Assembly: GCA_019635635.1 (NCBI GenBank)
Contig: JAHBZB010000002.1
Span: forward strand, 124,001 to 188,000
Source: Xanthobacteraceae bacterium
GTDB taxonomy: Bacteria; Pseudomonadota; Alphaproteobacteria; Rhizobiales; Xanthobacteraceae
Length of the DNA: 64,000 bases
Reading direction: 5' to 3'
This document shows, piece by piece, positions 36,410-45,721 of the stretch. Position 1 is the stretch's first letter; the number at the start of each line of letters is the position of its first letter. Under the pieces are notes generated by a model, which saw nothing but the letters and a program-made list of their open reading frames with translations, did no database searches and had not been told where the DNA came from. Position numbers and translations under genes: made by a program.

Positions 36410-37591
36410 TTAGCGGAAGCGCAGATCCCACCACGGATCCTGCAACTGGAAGCGCGGCTGGGGATCGGAGTCCGGTGTCGGCGGAACGGCGTGCTCGGTG
36501 CGCGCGTTCGCGTTTGCGTCCTTGGAGACGCTCACTTTGAAGGTCTTCACCAGCATGCCCATCGAGGCGAGCAGCCGGTATTCGGTGAAGATTTCGGCAT
36601 ACTGCGCGGTCAGAAGTGCTGCCTGCGTCGCGTAAGCGGTGTTCTGCGTGTCGAGCAGATCGAGCAGCGAACGTGCGCCAATGCGGAACTGCTCCTGATA
36701 GGAACCGAGCAACTGGCGGCTGACATTCGACTGCTGCGAGAGCCAGTTCAACTGGCTGCGCAGCCAGATGCGCCGTTCCCACGAGGAGCGGCACTCGTGT
36801 TCGACTTCGCGGTGCGCCGTATGAATTATCATGCGCGCTTCGCTCGCGCGGCGGATCTGCTCTTCGCGGTTCGCGGTGTCGATACCGCCGCTGAAGAGGT
36901 TCCAGCGCGCGACGACTTCGGCGCGATGATCTTCGATCTTGCCGTTGACGTTATCGACGTCCTTGCCCTTGCGGGTGCTGAGTTCGGCGGTCACGCGCGG
37001 ATAGAAATTCGCGTCCGCGCCACGAACCTGCGCCAGCGCGGCGTCGAGGTCAGCGGTGCGCAGCTTGAGCAGCGGATTCTCGACGCGCGCCACGCCGAGC
37101 ACCTTGTCGAGCGAATTCGGAATGTTCTTGCTCAGCCGCGGAACGGTCGCGGTGTTGCCGATCGGGAGGCCAACGAGCTGGATGAACCGCGATTCCGCCT
37201 GGGAGAGGTCGTCGCGGATCTGATCGACGCGTGCGCGCGCGGCCAGCACGCGCTCCTGCGCCTGCTGCTGGTCGGCGATGGAAGTCGCGCCGCCCTGCGT
37301 CGCCTTGTTGACGTCGGTCGAAATCTGAACGTGGAACGAGAGGTTTTCCTGCGCGCGCTGAATCAGAATGCGCAGGCGCACGATGTCGATGTATTCGCGT
37401 GCGACAGCGAGCGCGATGAATTCCGACCGCTCAAATACGCGATGCGATGCGCTATCCAAACGCGCAGCCTGGCGCTGCACTTCGGAGAGCGCCGCAAAAC
37501 CGTCGAAGATGCGCTGGCTGGCAGCGAGGCGGACTTCGCGGGTGTTGAAATCGTCCTCGAGGCCATTCGGAATCGTCGCCGGCGTCCGCAC
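36410..37591 (-). CDS. TolC-family outer-membrane channel, N-terminally truncated
   Basis: Outer-membrane efflux protein of the TolC/type I secretion class. The 393 residues contain the helical hairpin repeats (AREYIDIVRLRILIQRAQEN and AYATQAALLTAQYAEIFTEY) and the ARSLLDLLDTQN segment of the AggA/TolC group. Normal length is about 450-480 with a signal peptide. Here the frame starts at GTG 37591 with no signal peptide and lacks roughly the first 80-100 residues (the first barrel strands). The missing part ends exactly where a truncated TPR gene starts on the other strand (37597), which points to a deletion or a bad join. It is probably non-functional as it stands. Confidence 0.75.
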   Translation of the reverse strand: MRTPATIPNGLEDDFNTREVRLAASQRIFDGFAALSEVQRQAARLDSASHRVFERSEFIALAVAREYIDIVRLRILIQRAQENLSFHVQISTDVNKATQGGATSIADQQQAQERVLAARARVDQIRDDLSQAESRFIQLVGLPIGNTATVPRLSKNIPNSLDKVLGVARVENPLLKLRTADLDAALAQVRGADANFYPRVTAELSTRKGKDVDNVNGKIEDHRAEVVARWNLFSGGIDTANREEQIRRASEARMIIHTAHREVEHECRSSWERRIWLRSQLNWLSQQSNVSRQLLGSYQEQFRIGARSLLDLLDTQNTAYATQAALLTAQYAEIFTEYRLLASMGMLVKTFKVSVSKDANANARTEHAVPPTPDSDPQPRFQLQDPWWDLRFR

Positions 37592-37596
37592 CTTCC

Positions 37597-37782
37597 TATA
37601 CCGAGCGCGGCATCACCTATTTTCAGCTATCCGACTTCGGTCGCGCACTCGACGACTTCGACGCAGCGCTGAAGCTGGACCAGCACTTTCCGATGGCGTT
37701 GTTTGCGCGCGGTTACCTGCTTCGCCAATCGAAGGATTCGCGCTTTTCGGAATTCGACATGACGGAGGCGGTTCGCCGCTAG
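37597..37782 (+). pseudogene. TPR protein C-terminal fragment
   Basis: The plus strand encodes a recognisable TPR unit without a start codon: YTERGITYFQLSDFGRALDD followed by FDAALKLDQHFPMALFARGY and ending DMTEAVRR then TAG at 37780-37782. The pattern (A/G at 8, Y at 11, A at 20 and 27) is a normal tetratricopeptide repeat. The in-frame sequence before 37597 stops being TPR-like and runs to a stop at 37546-37548 inside the tolC-like gene. It is the 3' remnant of a gene whose 5' part is missing. The following 37783-37923 holds no gene I can support. Confidence 0.65.
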
Positions 37783-37923
37783 CCCGGAATTCTGCAACGT
37801 GCGAAAGAATTGGGCTTCGGCGCAGAATAGACGGTTGCGATAACGCCGTTCCGGCGCGGCGAATAGTCCGCGCAGGCACGCGCCGCCCATGCTAAACTTG
37901 CAGCCGAAAGCCGGAACCGTTTG

Positions 37924-38226
37924 ATGCCTTCAGACAGAGACGAAAAAGACATCGAAATCATTCCGCCGGACGCAACCCGGAGCGGAAAGCGCGATCCCGA
38001 GTGGGTCTATATCTCCGTCAACGGCAGTGCGTATTCGTTCAAGGACCTGCCGCTGCACAAGCGCATCATGCTTATCGCCGCATGGCTCGGCGGATTGCTC
38101 GTCGCCGGCTTCATGATTTTTCTGGTCGTGGCGAGCGCGGTGCTGATCTGGATTCCGCTATTGCTCGCGATCGCGGCGATCACTGCATTCGTGCTGTTTT
38201 TCCGCACGAAGTTCCGCCGGCGGTAG
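37924..38226 (+). CDS. Small two-span membrane protein
   Basis: A 100-residue protein of unknown function. An acidic, polar N-terminal ~45 residues (RDEKDIEIIPPDATRSGKRD) is followed by two adjacent hydrophobic segments (about 50-72 and 75-92) and a basic end FFRTKFRRR. By the positive-inside rule both termini should face the cytoplasm. ATG 37924 is preferred over TTG 37921. It is a single gene convergent with the alpha/beta hydrolase gene; I do not recognise a family beyond a general small membrane protein. Confidence 0.65.
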   Translation: MPSDRDEKDIEIIPPDATRSGKRDPEWVYISVNGSAYSFKDLPLHKRIMLIAAWLGGLLVAGFMIFLVVASAVLIWIPLLLAIAAITAFVLFFRTKFRRR

Positions 38227-38247
38227 AAATACGAAGGCCCTGCGATC

Positions 38248-39081
38248 TTATGTGGCGCGATCGCGCAAGAACTGCTCGACAATGCGGTTGAATTTTTCCG
38301 GTGCCTCGACATAGGCCGCGTGGCCCACGCCCGGAATACTGACGCTGCGTGCATCGGAAAGAAAATCGAGCATCGCTTGCGAACGCTCCGGCGCGACCAC
38401 CGTGTCGCTGTCGCCCGTAATAATAAGGACCGGAAGTTTCAGCGAAGGAAGAAACGGGCGGTTGTCGGCCTTCTCGACCATCTGCCCCGCTCCGAGCAGC
38501 CCGGCTCGCGTAGCTTCGGAAGCGATCTGCGCGATCTGATCGAAGGCTTCGCGGGACGAAGACGCCGGCATCATTTTCTGCGCGCGGGCTTCGCCGTATT
38601 CCTTCGCTGAAAGCATTTCGAGTTCCTGCAACCGCCGCTCGTATTTCGCCGCGAGCGGCGCTTCGGGCGGCGCGGCATTGCCCCAGTGCGTACCGGACAG
38701 CACGAGACTGCTCGCGCGACCGGGATGGCGGGCACAGAAACGCTCGGCGACCACGCCGCCCATCGAATGTGCGACGACGGCAGCGCGATCGACTTTCAGG
38801 AAATTCAGCAACGACTCTACCTGCGCGGCGTAGGCGTCCGCGTCCGGCGCGACCGGGTCCGACTTGCCGTAACCCGGCGCATCCCAGGCGATCACGCGAT
38901 ACACTGTCGAAAACGCGCGCAACTGATAAACCCAGCTTTTCGAGCTGCCGTTCATGCCGTGCAGGAGCACGAGTGTCGGTCCGCTTCCCGCCTCGCGGAA
39001 ACTGATCCGCCCGCGTTCCGTTTCGGCAATACGCAAAGCCGGAAGCTCGGTACCGGCCAGTGTGTCGATCATATCGTTCAT
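38248..39081 (-). CDS. Alpha/beta hydrolase
   Basis: A 277-residue alpha/beta-fold hydrolase. LHGMNGSSKSW is the oxyanion loop, VVAHSMGG the nucleophile elbow (Ser in AHSMG), GDSDTVV the acid position, and GVGHAAYVEAP the catalytic histidine. No signal peptide, so cytoplasmic. It is the last gene of a five-gene minus-strand operon after a peptide/opine-type ABC transporter, so it may hydrolyse the imported ester, amide or lactone. The substrate is not known. Confidence 0.88.
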   Translation of the reverse strand: MNDMIDTLAGTELPALRIAETERGRISFREAGSGPTLVLLHGMNGSSKSWVYQLRAFSTVYRVIAWDAPGYGKSDPVAPDADAYAAQVESLLNFLKVDRAAVVAHSMGGVVAERFCARHPGRASSLVLSGTHWGNAAPPEAPLAAKYERRLQELEMLSAKEYGEARAQKMMPASSSREAFDQIAQIASEATRAGLLGAGQMVEKADNRPFLPSLKLPVLIITGDSDTVVAPERSQAMLDFLSDARSVSIPGVGHAAYVEAPEKFNRIVEQFLRDRAT

Positions 39082-39098
39082 GCTGCCTCGAAATCGAT

Positions 39099-40958
39099 CT
39101 ATTGAAGCCCTGCCGCGCCGTCTGCGGCACGCGGGTTCGCGGAAAACTTCATGGTTTGCACCGAACGCAGAAGCGTTTGGGTATAGGGATCGCGCGGCGT
39201 TCTCAGGACCGCATCCTTCTCGCCGGATTCCACGATGCGGCCCCGGTGCATCACCGCGACGCGGGTTGCGATACAGTTCACTACCGCGAGATCGTGCGTA
39301 ATCAGCAAATAGGACAAGCCCAATTCGTCGCGCAGGTCGAGGAGCAGATTCAAAATCTGTGCCTGTACCGAGACATCCAGCGCCGAGGTAGGCTCGTCGC
39401 AGATCAGGATTTTCGGCTGCAGTACGATCGCGCGTGCGATCGCAACACGCTGGCGCTGTCCACCGGAAAGCTGCGGCGGATAGTTGTTGAGCAGCCGGCG
39501 CGGCAGGCCGACCAGTTCCATCACCCGCTCCGCTTCTTTCCGCCGGTCCTGCGCCGAGCCGATGCCATGCAATTCGAGCGGCCGCATAACGGTCTGGCCG
39601 ATGGTCTTGCGCGGATTGAGCGAAGAATACGGGTCCTGAAAGACCGGCTGAATGAGCTTCGCGCGCTCGAATGGCGAGATCGAAAGAATGGGACGCCCGG
39701 AGATAGTGACTTCGCCGCGGTCGCTTTCCTGCAACCCGAGAAGAATGCGCGCGAGCGTGCTCTTGCCGCTGCCTGACTCGCCGACCAGCGCAACGATTTC
39801 CCCTTGTGCGACATCGAGCGAAACGTCATCGACGGCTTTCAACGCCTTGCCTTTGCCGAGCAGGCCGGCGCGCACCGTGAAGGTGCGGCTCACGTTACGC
39901 GCCGAGAGCAGACTTCCGTTGTCATGTGAATGGATCTGCGATTTTGCGCTCACTGCGGTCCTGACCGAACTGCCCGTGGTATTCAGCGGCAGAATACAGC
40001 GATAGAGATGGCCCTCGCCCGCGCTCTGCATCGGCGGTGGCGCGGCGCGGCATTTCGTTTCGGCATAGCTGCAACGGTCGGCGAAGGTGCAACCCGAGGG
40101 CAACGCGAACAGCGGCGGCACCGTGCCCGGAATACTCGGCAGCCTCTCGCCCGTGCCGCGCGGCGCCGGGATCGATGCCAGCAGCCCGCGCGTATAGGGG
40201 TGCTGCGGCGACGAGAGCACATCTTTCACGGTGCCGGTCTCGATCAGCTCGCCCGCATACATGACCGCGATCTTGTCCACGCTCTGCGAGACGACGCCGA
40301 GATCGTGGCTCACGAGAATAAGCGCCATGCCGAGTTCCTTGCGAAGCTCGGCAAGCAGTTCGAGGATGCTCGCCTGCACGGTAACGTCGAGCGCGGTCGT
40401 CGGCTCGTCGGCGATCAGCAAATCCGGCGCATTCATCAGCATCATCGCGATCATGACGCGCTGGCGCAGGCCTCCGGAAAGCTCGTGCGGATATTGCGCG
40501 AGACGATTCTTCGCGTCCGGCACGCCGATCCGGTCGAGCAGATCGATCGCCCGCTCCCTCGCCTCTTTCGGGCCAGCAGTGCCGTGGATGGTCATGGTTT
40601 CGGTGAGCTGCCGCCCGATGGTGTACACCGGATTGAGCGAGGTCATCGGCTCCTGAAAGATCATCGCCATGCGCCGCGCCGCGACCGATTTCGCAAACTC
40701 GATCTGGTCCATCGCGAGCAGGTCATGCTCGCCGAGGCGCAGCACGCTCGCGTTTCGCTCCGCCGATTTCGGCAAGAGGTTCATGAGCGCGAGCGACGTC
40801 ATCGACTTGCCGCTGCCGGATTCGCCGACGATGCCGAGCGCCTCGCCGCGCGCAAGCGAGAAGCTGACCCCGCGTACCGCATGCAATTTGCTCTCGCGCA
40901 CCGGCAAGGTGACGGAGAGATCGCTTACTTCGAGTAGCGGTGTTTGCGGGGCTTTCAT
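39099..40958 (-). CDS. Fused double ABC ATPase of a peptide-type importer (DppD-DppF)
   Basis: A 619-residue protein with two complete ATPase modules. First: Walker A GIVGESGSGKSMTSL, signature LSGGLRQR, Walker B LLIADEPTTALD, plus a cysteine-containing oligopeptide-transporter C-terminal domain (CTFADRCSYAETKC) that in this family can hold an Fe-S cluster. Second: ALVGESGSGKSTLAR, LSGGQRQR, ILICDEPTSALD. This matches GsiA/YejF-type fusions of DppD and DppF. It energises the two permeases encoded just upstream. Confidence 0.93.
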   Translation of the reverse strand: MKAPQTPLLEVSDLSVTLPVRESKLHAVRGVSFSLARGEALGIVGESGSGKSMTSLALMNLLPKSAERNASVLRLGEHDLLAMDQIEFAKSVAARRMAMIFQEPMTSLNPVYTIGRQLTETMTIHGTAGPKEARERAIDLLDRIGVPDAKNRLAQYPHELSGGLRQRVMIAMMLMNAPDLLIADEPTTALDVTVQASILELLAELRKELGMALILVSHDLGVVSQSVDKIAVMYAGELIETGTVKDVLSSPQHPYTRGLLASIPAPRGTGERLPSIPGTVPPLFALPSGCTFADRCSYAETKCRAAPPPMQSAGEGHLYRCILPLNTTGSSVRTAVSAKSQIHSHDNGSLLSARNVSRTFTVRAGLLGKGKALKAVDDVSLDVAQGEIVALVGESGSGKSTLARILLGLQESDRGEVTISGRPILSISPFERAKLIQPVFQDPYSSLNPRKTIGQTVMRPLELHGIGSAQDRRKEAERVMELVGLPRRLLNNYPPQLSGGQRQRVAIARAIVLQPKILICDEPTSALDVSVQAQILNLLLDLRDELGLSYLLITHDLAVVNCIATRVAVMHRGRIVESGEKDAVLRTPRDPYTQTLLRSVQTMKFSANPRAADGAAGLQ

Positions 40959-40962
40959 CGCG

Positions 40963-41895
40963 TCATCTCCCGCTCTTTTTGCTCATCATGTCGCGCAAGC
41001 CGTCGCCGACGAGGTTCGCAGCGAGCACGAGCAGGAAGATGAAAATGCCGGGCAGAATAATCAGCCAGGGCCGCAGGAATACCGAGGTCTTTCCTTCCGC
41101 GATCATCAAGCCCCAGGAAGGCGTCGGCGGCTGGATGCCGACGCCGAGGAAGGAGAGCGCGGCTTCCGCGAGTACCGCAACGCCGACCTCCAGCGAAAAG
41201 ATCACGATGATTTCGCTGAGCAGATTCGGCAGGATTTCCGAAATCATGATCTGCCGCTCGTTCGAGCCGATCGCACGCGCGGCCGCGACATATTCGAGGT
41301 CGCGGATTTTCTGGGTCGCGGCGCGCGTGACCACGAGATAATAGCTCCAGTGCAAAAGCCCGATCACGCAGATCACGACCGTCACCGAAGGGCCGATCAG
41401 AAAGACCAGCGCCATCGCGAGCAGCAAGCCCGGCAGCGCAAGCTGGCAGGTCAGAAGGAAACTCACCACGCGGTCGACGACGCCGCCGAAGTAACCAGCG
41501 CAGACGCCGAGCGTGACGCCAAGCAGACAGCCAATGCCCGCCGCACCAAAACCGATCAGGAGCGAGATGCGCGCGCCATAAAGCAGACGGCTGAGGTAAT
41601 CGCGCCCAAGATGATCGGTCCCGAAGAGATAAGCGGGATTGCCGCCCTCCACCCAGAACGGCGGCAATAACCGCCGCGACAATTGCTGATCGAACGGATC
41701 ATAAGGCGCGATCAGCGGCGCGAAGATGGCGAGCGCGAACAGCGTCAGCAGGATCGCAAGCCCGATCACGATGCCGGGATGGCGCAGCATTTCGCGCCAC
41801 GAGTCCAGACGGCGCACGGGCGCATCGAGCGGCGTGTCGGCCGATGCTTCGGCGGCGGCGGCCTTCACGGTGAGATCGGTGTCCTGCATCGCCAT
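40963..41895 (-). CDS. Peptide/opine-type ABC permease DppC-like
   Basis: A 310-residue inner-membrane permease with six spans and the coupling loop EYVAAARAIGSNERQIMISEILPN, shortened here to its core AARAIGSNERQI. It has the N-terminal OppC_N segment (LRHPGIVIGLAILLTLFALA) and the EGGNPAYLFGTDHLGRD-like motif of the DppC group. ATG 41895 overlaps the DppB-like stop as ATGA, so the longer frame is rejected. Confidence 0.9.
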   Translation of the reverse strand: MAMQDTDLTVKAAAAEASADTPLDAPVRRLDSWREMLRHPGIVIGLAILLTLFALAIFAPLIAPYDPFDQQLSRRLLPPFWVEGGNPAYLFGTDHLGRDYLSRLLYGARISLLIGFGAAGIGCLLGVTLGVCAGYFGGVVDRVVSFLLTCQLALPGLLLAMALVFLIGPSVTVVICVIGLLHWSYYLVVTRAATQKIRDLEYVAAARAIGSNERQIMISEILPNLLSEIIVIFSLEVGVAVLAEAALSFLGVGIQPPTPSWGLMIAEGKTSVFLRPWLIILPGIFIFLLVLAANLVGDGLRDMMSKKSGR

Positions 41896-42812
41896 CACGT
41901 CAGCCGCAGGCGCGGATCGAGCCACGCGTTGAGCAGGTCGGCGAGTAGTGTCAGGCCGATGAAGGTGAGCGCAAACAGCACCACCAGCATCTGTACGGTC
42001 GGAATGTCGCCGCCGACGATGGATTGCAGCGCGAAGCGGCCGAGGCCGTTCATCGCAAACACGCTTTCGGTGATGACCGATCCGCCGAGCTTGTGCCCGA
42101 GTTGCACGGCCAGCACGCTGACCACCGGAAGCAGCGCGTTGCGCATCACTTGGCGCGACAGCAAGCGATAGCCGTAAAGACCCTTCGCGCGCGCGGTGCG
42201 GATATAGTCGGAGCCCATGACGTCAAGCACGCCGACGCGCGTCAGCCGCATGATCGCGGGCACGGAATGCGCCCCAAGGACAATGGCGGGAAGCACGTAA
42301 TTCCATCCGGTCGCATCGCCCGAGATCGGAAATATCGGCACGATCACACCGAGCAGGATGATCAGCATCAAGGCAAGCCAGAAAGTCGGTGTCGCCTGTG
42401 CCGATACGGCGAGCGTCAGGGCGAAACGGTCGATCGTCGAGTTCGGATAAAGTGCCGCGATGGTGCCGAGCGGGATTGCCACGATCAGCGCGACGAAGGT
42501 TGCGGCAAGCGCAAGCGTCAACGTCACCGGCAGATGGTCGAGGATCAGCGTGCTCACCGGCTGCCGCCAGTAGTAGCTGGTGCCGAGATCGCCGTGAGAA
42601 ATCGCAGAGAGCCAGTGTCCGTACTGCGCAAGCAACGGCTGGTTCAGGCCGAGTTGCTCGCGGATTTGTTCGATCACCTCGGGCTCCGCTCCCTCGCCAG
42701 CAATTGCCGCTGCCGGGTCGGTCGCGACGCTTAAAAGAAGGAAAGCCGCGAACGAGACGGTCAGCGCCACAAGCACCGCGAGGATCGCGCGTTTGCCGGC
42801 ATAGCGAAGCAT
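41895..42812 (-). CDS. Peptide/opine-type ABC permease DppB-like
   Basis: A 305-residue permease with an N-terminal anchor span, the large periplasmic loop (GLNQPLLAQYGHWLSAISHG) typical of DppB/OppB, five further spans, and the coupling loop around YIRTARAKGLYGYRLLSRQV. It lies 18 bp after the binding-protein gene and overlaps the DppC-like gene. Confidence 0.92.
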   Translation of the reverse strand: MLRYAGKRAILAVLVALTVSFAAFLLLSVATDPAAAIAGEGAEPEVIEQIREQLGLNQPLLAQYGHWLSAISHGDLGTSYYWRQPVSTLILDHLPVTLTLALAATFVALIVAIPLGTIAALYPNSTIDRFALTLAVSAQATPTFWLALMLIILLGVIVPIFPISGDATGWNYVLPAIVLGAHSVPAIMRLTRVGVLDVMGSDYIRTARAKGLYGYRLLSRQVMRNALLPVVSVLAVQLGHKLGGSVITESVFAMNGLGRFALQSIVGGDIPTVQMLVVLFALTFIGLTLLADLLNAWLDPRLRLT

Positions 42813-42830
42813 GCGCTTTTCCTCCCTGCC

Positions 42831-44405
42831 CTAGTTCGACGCTTTCACCGCGTTCGCGCGCCAGTGCGCACGAAACAGCCGCGGCAGCCCGTCTTTCGTG
42901 ACCGGAAAGGCGAGCGTGTTCGAAACGAGATAGTTCTGCGAATAGGTGTAGAGCGGAATCCAGTAAGCCTGATCGGCGATGCGCTTCAGCGCGGCGCTAT
43001 AAAGTCGCTTGCGCTCTTCCGCATCGATGGTGCGTGCCGCCGCTTCCATCTGCCTTGCAACCACCGCGTCTTTCGAGAGGTTCCGGTCGGATTTCAACGA
43101 CCAGTGCACTTCGGCGATCGTTGCGGTGTCCGCAGTGCTGCCGGATTCCCAGCTTGCGAAGAAGGCCGGCACGCGATGGTTTTTGCGCGCCTGATTGAGG
43201 GTCGTAAGTGTCACGAAACGAAGCCGGACACGAATGCCGACTTTCGCCAGATCGGCCGCGACCGCCTCGGCCGCCTGCCGTTCGCGATAGGCCCAGAGTT
43301 CGACCTCGAAGCCGTTTGGATAACCTGCGCCCACGAGCAGACGGCGCGCCTCAGCGGGATCGTAGGGATATTTCCGGACGTTCTGCTCGCAACCGAATTG
43401 CAGCGGATGGCAGGCGGAGTCGATCACTTCCGCGTCGCCCTGTATGAGATATTTTACGATGTCGCGCCGGTTGATCGCGTGGATCATTGCGCGGCGTACG
43501 TCGAGTTTTGTCAGCGGATTGTCCGCACCGGTGTAGCCCGCGGCGTCGAGCGGAATAAAATTCACGCGCAGCGTCGGCCCGGTGAGATGCGTCGCGTATC
43601 CGGTCGCGCCGAGATTGCTCGCGATGTCGGCCGGTACATTATACATCCAGTCGACATTGCCGCTGATGAGTTCCGCCTGCTGCGTGCTGAGATCGGGAAT
43701 CGTGCGGAACACGATATGCCGGATCGCAGGGCGGCCCTTCGGGCTGTCGGCATAATATCCGTCGAAACGCTCGAGCGTGACGCGCTTGCCGGGCTGGAAA
43801 TCGACCACCTTGTAGGGACCGATGCCGTTGAGCATCTGCGCCTGTGCATTCGGATCGGCTTTTCCGTGCGGGTGATACGCGCCCTTTTTGCGAAGCTGGA
43901 CGCTGAAGGCCATATCGCGGATCGCAAGCGGATACGGGTGTTTCAGATGGAAGCGCACCTGCATCGGTCCGGTGCGTTCCACGCGATCGAGCCACGCGCC
44001 GATGACGCGGCCGCGATTGGTTTTCGTATCGGGATCGAGCACCCAGCTGAACGTATAAACAACGTCGTCGGCGGTGAGCGGCGAGCCGTCATGAAAGCGG
44101 ACGCCCGTACGGATCGTCACGTCGATTGTTGTGTCGTCTACCTGCACATAGGATTCTGCCGCGGCCGGAACGTATGCGAGCGTTTCGGGATCGACGTAAA
44201 ACAGGCCATCGTCGGTGAGTTCGGCAAGCGTGATCGTATCCCGCGCGGTCGTATAGAGATGGTCGAGGGTCGGGATTTCGCCTTCGATGGCGACGACCAT
44301 CGTGTCGTTCGCCGGACCTGCGTTCACAGGCAGCCACCCGCACATGGCAAAGCCGACAGCGGCAAGCGCCATCAGCACTCGGTTATGGGCCGTACCTCCC
44401 CGCAT
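42831..44405 (-). CDS. Family 5 extracellular solute-binding protein
   Basis: A 524-residue periplasmic binding protein of the DppA/OppA class with a Sec signal (VLMALAAVGFAMCGWLPVNAG). Family marks include EIPTLDHLYT near the N-terminus, VTIRTGVRFHDGSPLTADDV, LLVGAGYPNGFEVELW, and the C-terminal DEERKRLYSAALKRIADQAY. It leads the five-gene operon and diverges from the LysR gene. Length suits peptides, opines or similar medium-sized solutes. Confidence 0.92.
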   Translation of the reverse strand: MRGGTAHNRVLMALAAVGFAMCGWLPVNAGPANDTMVVAIEGEIPTLDHLYTTARDTITLAELTDDGLFYVDPETLAYVPAAAESYVQVDDTTIDVTIRTGVRFHDGSPLTADDVVYTFSWVLDPDTKTNRGRVIGAWLDRVERTGPMQVRFHLKHPYPLAIRDMAFSVQLRKKGAYHPHGKADPNAQAQMLNGIGPYKVVDFQPGKRVTLERFDGYYADSPKGRPAIRHIVFRTIPDLSTQQAELISGNVDWMYNVPADIASNLGATGYATHLTGPTLRVNFIPLDAAGYTGADNPLTKLDVRRAMIHAINRRDIVKYLIQGDAEVIDSACHPLQFGCEQNVRKYPYDPAEARRLLVGAGYPNGFEVELWAYRERQAAEAVAADLAKVGIRVRLRFVTLTTLNQARKNHRVPAFFASWESGSTADTATIAEVHWSLKSDRNLSKDAVVARQMEAAARTIDAEERKRLYSAALKRIADQAYWIPLYTYSQNYLVSNTLAFPVTKDGLPRLFRAHWRANAVKASN

Positions 44406-44506
44406 TTTTTTGGTCGCTCTTGTTGGCGGCGTGACCCCATGTTAGCGAGCCCGAACAGGAACAAAATGTAAATTAACGAAAGAATGCTTTCGCAAAGGTG
44501 ATGGTT

Positions 44507-44524
44507 CTATAATTTATGCTATAG
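44507..44524. promoter_or_regulatory. Candidate LysR-type operator
   Basis: CTATA (44507-44511) and TATAG (44520-44524) form an inverted repeat with an 8-bp spacer, 30 bp before the LysR start in the 148-bp divergent gap. It has the general T-N11-A dyad form of LysR-type sites. A small hairpin CGAAAG-AATG-CTTTCG (44477-44492) lies beside it. This suits co-regulation of the LysR gene and the ABC operon. Confidence 0.35.
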
Positions 44525-44553
44525 TTCCAGTCGCTTAACTGGTCACAGCTTCA

Positions 44554-45489
44554 ATGAATGTAAAAGCGCTCAAGGCATTCCGGCTCGTGGTCGTGAACGG
44601 CTCACTCGCGGCGGCCGCGAAATCGCTGCACTTGAGTCAGCCCGCGGTCAGCCGGCTTATTTCGCTGCTCGAGCACGAGACCAAGCTACAACTGTTTTAT
44701 CGGACCCGGCGGCGGCTCACACTCACCCCCGAAGGCGAAGCCTTCTACCGCCAGGCCGAGCACCTGCTCGCCGGCTTCGACGAAATCCCGCGCATCATCA
44801 GCGACATCAAAGCGAAGACCGGCGGCCACTTCCGTCTCGTCACGGCCCCGCGCATCGGTCAGGGCCTCGTTTCGCCCGCGCTTGCGCTGATGCAGCGGGA
44901 GTCGCCCGGCGTGCGCTGCATCGTGGATATTCAGTCCCGCTTCGATCTGGAAAACCAGATCGGCACACGGCGCTACGACCTCGGCATCGTCTCGCTGCCG
45001 GTGTCGCATTCGCTGATCGAGATCGACAACAAGCCGCTAGTCCGCGTGCGCGCCGAAGCGCTGTTGCCGCAAGACCACCCGCTCGCCAGCAAGACACAAC
45101 TCTCCGCTGCCGATCTCGCGCCGTTTCCGATGCTCGGACTATGGCCGACCCAGATCTGGCGGCAGCAGATGGACGACTTTTTCCGCTCCGGCGGCGCGGT
45201 CCCGACCTATTCGATCGAAACCCGCTCCTCACTCATGGCTTGCCAGATGGTGCGCGACGGCGCGGGCATCGCGATCCTCGACCGCCTCTGTGCGCAGGCG
45301 ATCGACCTCAACGGGCTCACCTTGCGCCCCATCGATCCGGAGCGCTGGATTTCCTTCGGCTATATCCAGCATCGCGGCAGCACCCTGTCGCAACATGCCG
45401 AGCATTTCCTCGATTGCGTGAACCGCGTGATCGCCCGGCTGCGCGCGAGAGACTCTGAGTATAAGAGTGCGATCGTGCCGCTCGCCTGA
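44554..45489 (+). CDS. LysR-family regulator
   Basis: A 311-residue LysR-type regulator. The N-terminal winged helix is canonical (LKAFRLVVVNGSLAAAAKSL, then HLSQPAVSRLISLLEHE), followed by a linker helix and a periplasmic-binding-protein-like effector domain (about 90-295). It diverges from the peptide/opine-type ABC operon and hydrolase gene, which it most likely activates in the presence of the transported compound. Confidence 0.93.
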   Translation: MNVKALKAFRLVVVNGSLAAAAKSLHLSQPAVSRLISLLEHETKLQLFYRTRRRLTLTPEGEAFYRQAEHLLAGFDEIPRIISDIKAKTGGHFRLVTAPRIGQGLVSPALALMQRESPGVRCIVDIQSRFDLENQIGTRRYDLGIVSLPVSHSLIEIDNKPLVRVRAEALLPQDHPLASKTQLSAADLAPFPMLGLWPTQIWRQQMDDFFRSGGAVPTYSIETRSSLMACQMVRDGAGIAILDRLCAQAIDLNGLTLRPIDPERWISFGYIQHRGSTLSQHAEHFLDCVNRVIARLRARDSEYKSAIVPLA

Positions 45490-45721
45490 TCCCCGCAGGC
45501 AGCGTGGGCACCATTAACGACCCATTAAGATCACCAATCATCTCCATCTATTTGTTTTTATTATATATTTCATCGACTATTCCGGTTTTGGCAGCAAGTA
45601 TTGTTCTATTTCAATTTTTCTTCTGAAACCCTGTCGCGGACAATGTGCTCAAGAAGAGAGCGAAAAGCTCCGAACGATTACAGGTGCCGATTCAACGGCA
45701 TGGCGACGGGGAGACGGGGGC
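45490..45721 (+). other. AT-rich non-coding leader upstream of the large outer-membrane protein gene
   Basis: A 232-bp gap, locally much richer in A+T than the rest of the window (about 45540-45630). It probably contains the promoter of the outer-membrane protein gene; TTGTTT near 45551 followed by ACTATTC is a weak promoter-like pair. No gene, repeat or terminator is supported. Confidence 0.4.

Noticed and set aside
42864-44471. Long open frame on the plus strand across the solute-binding protein gene
   Set aside because: Shadow of the binding-protein gene; no start site or domain of its own.
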